Assembly (NCBI GenBank): GCA_946811185.2
Contig: OX328109.1
Span: 32,596,129 to 32,660,128, forward strand
From: Hippopus hippopus
Lineage: Eukaryota; Mollusca; Bivalvia; Cardiida; Cardiidae
Direction of reading: 5' to 3'
Length of the DNA stretch: 64,000 nt
Part shown: piece after piece, positions 59,965 to 64,000 of the stretch
How positions within the stretch are numbered: position 1 is the first letter of the stretch
Layout: the number at the start of each line of letters is the position of its first letter
Made by a program: the position numbers and the translations under genes
Notes under the pieces: model-generated
What the model was told of the DNA's origin: nothing
Database searches by the model: none
The model's input: the letters and a program-made list of their open reading frames with translations, nothing else

Positions 59965-61084
59965 TATGGACGTGTCGGCTACAGAAAGAGACACGCTTGT
60001 CGGGAAAGCGAAAATTTTGAAACTCCTGAAAAGCCATTACACGTCGTTGGCAGAGGATAGCACAGCAATAAACAAAACCATGAACAACAATCTATCTATA
60101 GCGTGTAAAGTCATGAAATTCTGCGCACCAAACCACCGAGTAGATGGCTTCCGTTGGAAACACCTTAACGCCGGAAATGTTGACGCACTGGTTACAATAT
60201 TACAACACAAGATACAAATAGCACCTAACTACATTGCGAACTACCTGAAGGTAATAAACCACCTTCTTAATACTGTGATGAAAGACCAAGAATACTGCAA
60301 TGCCAACCCACAAGCCAGCAATAACAGAAACGTCTGCGCCATGAGGGTAAAAGAACTCCAAAAAGCCAATGCTAAACACATTAGCAAAAGGAGAAACGAG
60401 CAGATAGCTACAGACATGTATCAAGGATCTTCAAATTTCCAAGACTACCTTTTAAGGGTCTTCAAAGCCTTCGAAGCATCGAAGAAAGACTGCAAAGCCT
60501 TGTTGGACAAAGCATCGACTAAGAAGTTAGATGCCAGAGAAGTGAGCATGGCGAATGGGTTTTTCAATTTGTTGAGCCTTACCTGTGGTAACCGGCCCCT
60601 TGTTTTCAAGAATATGAAGGCCAACGTGTACAAAATGGCCCGAAAGAACCCCAAAACCTCTGAAGACGGATCAGTTTACTACTATCTAGCTACAGCAGAG
60701 CACAAGACCGGTGCACAATATGTTGCATTTATATACTTGACTGAAGAGCTGATGGGAATGCTGAGAGACTATTATCAGCATGTGAGAAATCCCCTACCCT
60801 CAAACAAGGAATTTCTCTTTATCAACAGCAATGGAAAGCCGATTCACAATGCCTCCAACGATTTGACCAGCTTTTTGGAGAAGTACGATAAAGAACTAAG
60901 TAAAATCCTTAGTCACACCTTATTTCGTAAGATTCTGACTACTCTAGGAAGTTGCTACCTAAACAAAGAGAAACAACAGATAGTTCATGGCATGTTGACA
61001 CATTCAGAGGCCACAGCAAACAAACACTACACTGGGGATGGACGAATCTGTACCCCACAAACTTGGAATACCACTTATCGGTGA
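59879..61084 (+). pseudogene. Tyrosine recombinase domain
   Basis: About 390 residues, helical and intronless. An N-terminal core-binding-like part (to ~60500) is followed by the catalytic fold with the first arginine in LTCGNRPLVFKNMK (~60590), HTLFRKILTT (~60915, the H-x-x-R region, with spacing one residue off the canonical form), and MLTHSEATANKHYTG, whose Tyr (61028-61030) is the expected nucleophile. Tyrosine recombinases cut and rejoin DNA through a 3'-phosphotyrosine; eukaryotic ones occur in Crypton, DIRS and Ngaro elements. The frame stops soon after the nucleophile, and coding continues in the next frame (from 61038) with DESVPHKLGIPLIGEILQ. A frame change between ~61031 and 61084 therefore joins it to the SET part. 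No reverse transcriptase is nearby, which favours a Crypton-like DNA element. Confidence 0.75.
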
Positions 61085-62875
61085 AATCCTTCAAAAGTGC
61101 AGCCATAATGCAGGCGTCGACGTGACATCCTATGTGTCAGAGAGTGCACAGCTTACCAAGGAAGTCTCAGATAGTGCCAAAGCTGAGGTTCTGTCTCTTT
61201 TTGATCGACTGGACAGAGCTATATTTACTGCTCAGGAGCCTACATCCCAACAGATTTCTGCTCAATCATCGTCATCAGCACCAGAACAGTCAACAACGAC
61301 ACAAAGAATTCCGCCAGCAATGTTAGAAAGAATAGCAGCAATTACATCATCATCATAATCATCATCATCGTCATCAGCACCAGAACAGTCAACAGCCACA
61401 CAAAGTATTCCACGAGCAGTGACAGCAAGAATTGCAGCAATTACATCATCATCATCATCATCATCAGAATCGTCATCATCTGATTCACAAGACGACACTT
61501 GTACAGGCAAAAAAACGTATGAGAAGAAAATAAGAGAGCAATTGGGTCCCATTCAGAGCAACACCAGACTTCCAACAAGAGATGACATTCGAGAAGTCAT
61601 TAAGAAACTCGAGATCCCAGAGGAAGAAGACCATAAAAAGCTGATAAAATTCGCACAGTCTTACGTCACTTACACCAGAGACATGTGCCGAGCAAAAGAA
61701 ATTGCCGAAGCCCTGAAAAGAGTAAATGATCCATTAAAATTCAGCAAAGCAATTGACAATTATATGCTACAAATGAACTGGTCCAAAAATGTCAAAACAA
61801 CCAACGCAGCGTACAAGCTTATGATAACCGCACACCAAAAAAAGACAACTAAAAAGACAGTAGATATTGAACTAAGCCGAAGAACCCCCCCACTGGAACC
61901 GTCAATCAGAACGCAAGTGAATGATCAAAATTGGCCATGTGTTGTTATAAAAAAAGTAGATGAAGTAAAAGGCCGCGGTGCATTCGCTGCTAAAGACATA
62001 TCAAAAGGACAGGTAGTTTGTGATTACCACGGGGAAATTATTGATCAAGCAACAGGTGATTATAGGTATGAAGAACTATATAAAGACCGTGATGACAATA
62101 AATACATGTTGAAATTTGGTTACAAAGGACAGTATTATTATAATAATGAATAATGAATAGCGTTTTAAGGCCCGTCGACAACTTAGGTCATATTGGGCGC
62201 ACTTACTTAGTAAACAATAATGCAAGGTGAAAATAACATACATGTGCAACAACATAAGACAAACATGATAAATGAGGAATGGACGAAACACAAAATGATG
62301 CCCCTTTTGTCGCCTTTTACGACATGCATGCTGTCACTTTTGTTCCGCCAGATGAAATGGCAGATGTGACGATCGCGGGACTGCAGTGGTTTATTCTTAT
62401 ACCCCCGATTAAACCACACGGGGTCCCACAGGCCAATTGATTCCCATTCCAAACCCTATTTACATCGAGAAAAAAATACAGGATTTGGAATAAGAACTAC
62501 CCAGCCTGCTGCAATCCTACGAATTACGAGGAAAGCAGCCGTTTGTCTCTAATTTTAGTCGCCTTCTACGACATGCCATAGAGAAAGGCCGAGGTCCTAT
62601 TCTATAAATTAAAAAAACCCCGGGACCCCACGGGGAGACAGTATTATTACTGTGACGCCGTAAAACCATGTGAGTGCCACCCCGGAAAGACAATTAAAGG
62701 TCGGTTTTTTAACCATAGCAGGAAAGACACTAATATACAAATGAAAGTTAAAGGAGATGTGGACAGAATAGTGCTATTAATGGAAGCGTCCAAAGACATC
62801 AAAGCAGGATCAGAGCTGCTCTGGGATTACGGCTGCCGTTTGGACCCGAGATCAGACAGGGAGTCATGGATGTGA
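61038..62875 (+). pseudogene. Linker and KMT5A-like SET methyltransferase domain, split by an insertion
   Basis: The frame from 61038 passes a Ser/Gln-rich linker, partly duplicated (61252-61340 and 61360-61450), with one TAA at 61356-61358 inside a TCA repeat. It continues through a basic helical region to a SET domain: VKGRGAFAAKDISKGQVVCD, YHGEII, YMLKFGYKGQYYY. A 496-bp element interrupts at 62140. The domain resumes at 62639 with YYYCDAV, GRFFNHSRKD (the N-H-S box) and ELLWDYG (the catalytic-Tyr box), ending at TGA 62873-62875. The SAM site (GRG), NHS and WDYG are all present. The sequence is closest in plan to KMT5A/SET8, the H4K20 monomethylase. Host kmt5a genes are not fused to recombinases, so this is an element-borne copy. 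Confidence 0.8.
62141..62636 (-). mobile_element. 496-bp retroelement insertion with 13-bp target duplication
   Basis: The flanks GACAGTATTATTA at 62128-62140 and 62637-62649 are identical. Read on the minus strand, the insert starts CCCCGTGGGGTCCCGGGG, contains two GTCGTA-A/G-AAGGCGAC words (near 62315 and 62568) and ends with the LINE-like tail (complement of GTTTTAAGGCCCGTCGACAA) plus ATTCATT repeats. That combination suggests a SINE or a 5'-truncated LINE that shares the 3' tail of the LINEs in this window. Confidence 0.8.
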
Positions 62876-62929
62876 AACTGAAACACAAAACCAAACACAC
62901 ACTACACAGCATACAAACACCAGATCTGA

Positions 62930-64000
62930 AGTCTAACAACTGACAATTTTTAAGACGGGTCCGAAATCAATGCTTTTGCAGACGAAAATAATATCTAAAC
63001 TAAAATTCAAAAAGTTTTTTGGGATGGTTTGGAAACAGTGTGGGAAAGGTAGAAAATGCTGATTACCAGCAATGACTGCTTTTCCTACAATGCTTTCATT
63101 TGCTACTATTTCAGGGTTGTTATTGTTCAGGATTGTGCAGTAAAGAATTAAAGTAAACAACACTAAAACACAGAGCCAAAGTTAAATATCGAAGTCACAT
63201 ATACATAGCCACAGAAATGAATTACGGACTGATGGCCCTGTGATTAAATATGCGCTAAGCATGGAGATTTCACTTGGTCCAGGTCTTAAACTTGAGAACG
63301 CAATCACATAAACACAACTTCCTAATTTAAGTAACGCAATTACATATTAGAACTCTCTAACAACTGACAAATATTTAAGACGGGTCGAAAATCAATGCTT
63401 TTGCAGACGAAAAAAATAAATTTTAACTAAAATTGGAACGGTTTGAAAATATTGTGGGAAAAGTAGAAAATGCTGGTTACCAGCAATGACTCCTTTCCCC
63501 ACAATGTTTTTCACAAGGCTTCTATTTCAGGGTTGTTAAAGGTCCAGATTGTGCGGTAAAGAATTAATGTAAACACCACTTTAACATAATCAGAGCCAAA
63601 GTTAAATAACGCAAACACATGTGCATAGCCACCGAATTGAATTACGGACTGATGGCCCTGTGATTAAACATGCTCTAAGCATGGAGATTTCACTTGGCCC
63701 ATGTCTTAAACTTAAGAACGCAATCACATAAACACAGATTCAGTAACGCATTCACATATACATAGCCCCCGAAATCAAATACGGACTGATGGCCCTGTGA
63801 TTAAACATGCGCTAAGCATGGAGATTTCACTTGGCCCAGGTCTTGAACTTAAGAACGCAATCACATATACACAACTTCCTACTTTAAGTAACGCAATTAC
63901 ATATTAGAACTCTCTAACAACTGACAAATATTAAAACGGGTCCAAAATCAATGCTTTTGCAGACGAAAAAAATAAATACTAACTAAAATTCAGAGTCTTA
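62930..64000 (+). repeat. Tandem array built from a diverged MITE (~423-bp unit)
   Basis: AACTGACAA followed by AAGACGGGTCC or CGGGTCG and AATCAATGCTTTTGCAGACG recurs at about 62938, 63361 and 63920. Each unit contains a MITE core (GGGAAA-G-GTAGAAAATGCTG with TTACCAGCAATGACT) and a non-MITE part with GGACTGATGGCCCTGTGATT and AAGCATGGAGATTTCACTTG. The second unit has an extra ~136-bp internal duplication. The array continues past the window end. Confidence 0.8.

Noticed and set aside
59879..61084. Bacterial or phage integrase contamination
   Set aside because: The flanks are eukaryotic satellites and a metazoan-type SET domain, and a LINE-like element is inserted in the same locus.
61262..61552. 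Minus-strand ORF rich in aspartate
   Set aside because: It is the reverse reading of the TCA/TCG serine repeat in the SET linker, not a gene.
61038..62875. Host kmt5a gene
   Set aside because: The SET domain is intronless, preceded in the same strand by a tyrosine recombinase, and damaged. A functional host copy would be expected to be multi-exon and not linked to a recombinase.

Overview
The window is eukaryotic nuclear DNA. It is AT-rich, its host genes are split by introns, and it is dense in transposable elements. The repeat spectrum is what one expects of a mollusc, most likely a marine bivalve: I/Nimb-type LINEs with RNase H, short elements carrying internal ~160-bp tandem arrays (Pearl/BIV160-like), tRNA-derived SINEs and a very abundant TTAA-flanked palindromic MITE. 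This assignment is an inference from repeat types.

Region by region. 0-5 kb holds the 3' part of a host BEN-domain gene on the + strand: five exons with matching phases, one GC-AG intron, and introns full of the TTAA MITE. 5-17 kb has no convincing host gene. It contains an inverted pair of ~535-bp TTAA-flanked elements, several ~160-bp-array elements, LINE 3' fragments and a decayed Gypsy integrase. 17.6-29 kb is a nest: a degenerate Gypsy-type LTR retrotransposon split by two head-to-tail LINE fragments, then by a 5.5-kb TIR element with a 6-bp target duplication, then by another array element. 29-35 kb holds scattered candidate exons of a second BEN-like gene, MITEs and two SINEs. 35.5-41.6 kb is a nearly full-length minus-strand LINE whose ORF2 is broken by one stop codon. 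41.6-44.2 kb is satellite mosaic. 44.4-50 kb is a second, more damaged LINE on the + strand. 51.8-52.4 kb carries a 192-codon ORF with SGNH-hydrolase motifs, followed by three histone-type 3' stem-loops. 52.4-58.9 kb is satellite DNA: 67-bp, 264-bp and 196-bp repeats, the last organised into a ~1,021-bp higher-order repeat.

The most interesting locus is 59.0-62.9 kb. A zinc-finger-like and disordered N-terminal region, a tyrosine recombinase and a KMT5A/SET8-like SET methyltransferase domain follow one another on the + strand. They appear to be the remains of one ~1,100-residue intronless protein. It is damaged by two frame changes, one stop codon in a serine-repeat linker, and a 496-bp retroelement that split the SET domain and left a 13-bp target duplication. 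This combination suggests a selfish DNA integrator that carried its own histone methyltransferase. Whether the SGNH ORF and the satellites belong to the same element is open. The window ends in a tandem array (62.9-64 kb) whose monomer contains a diverged copy of the MITE.
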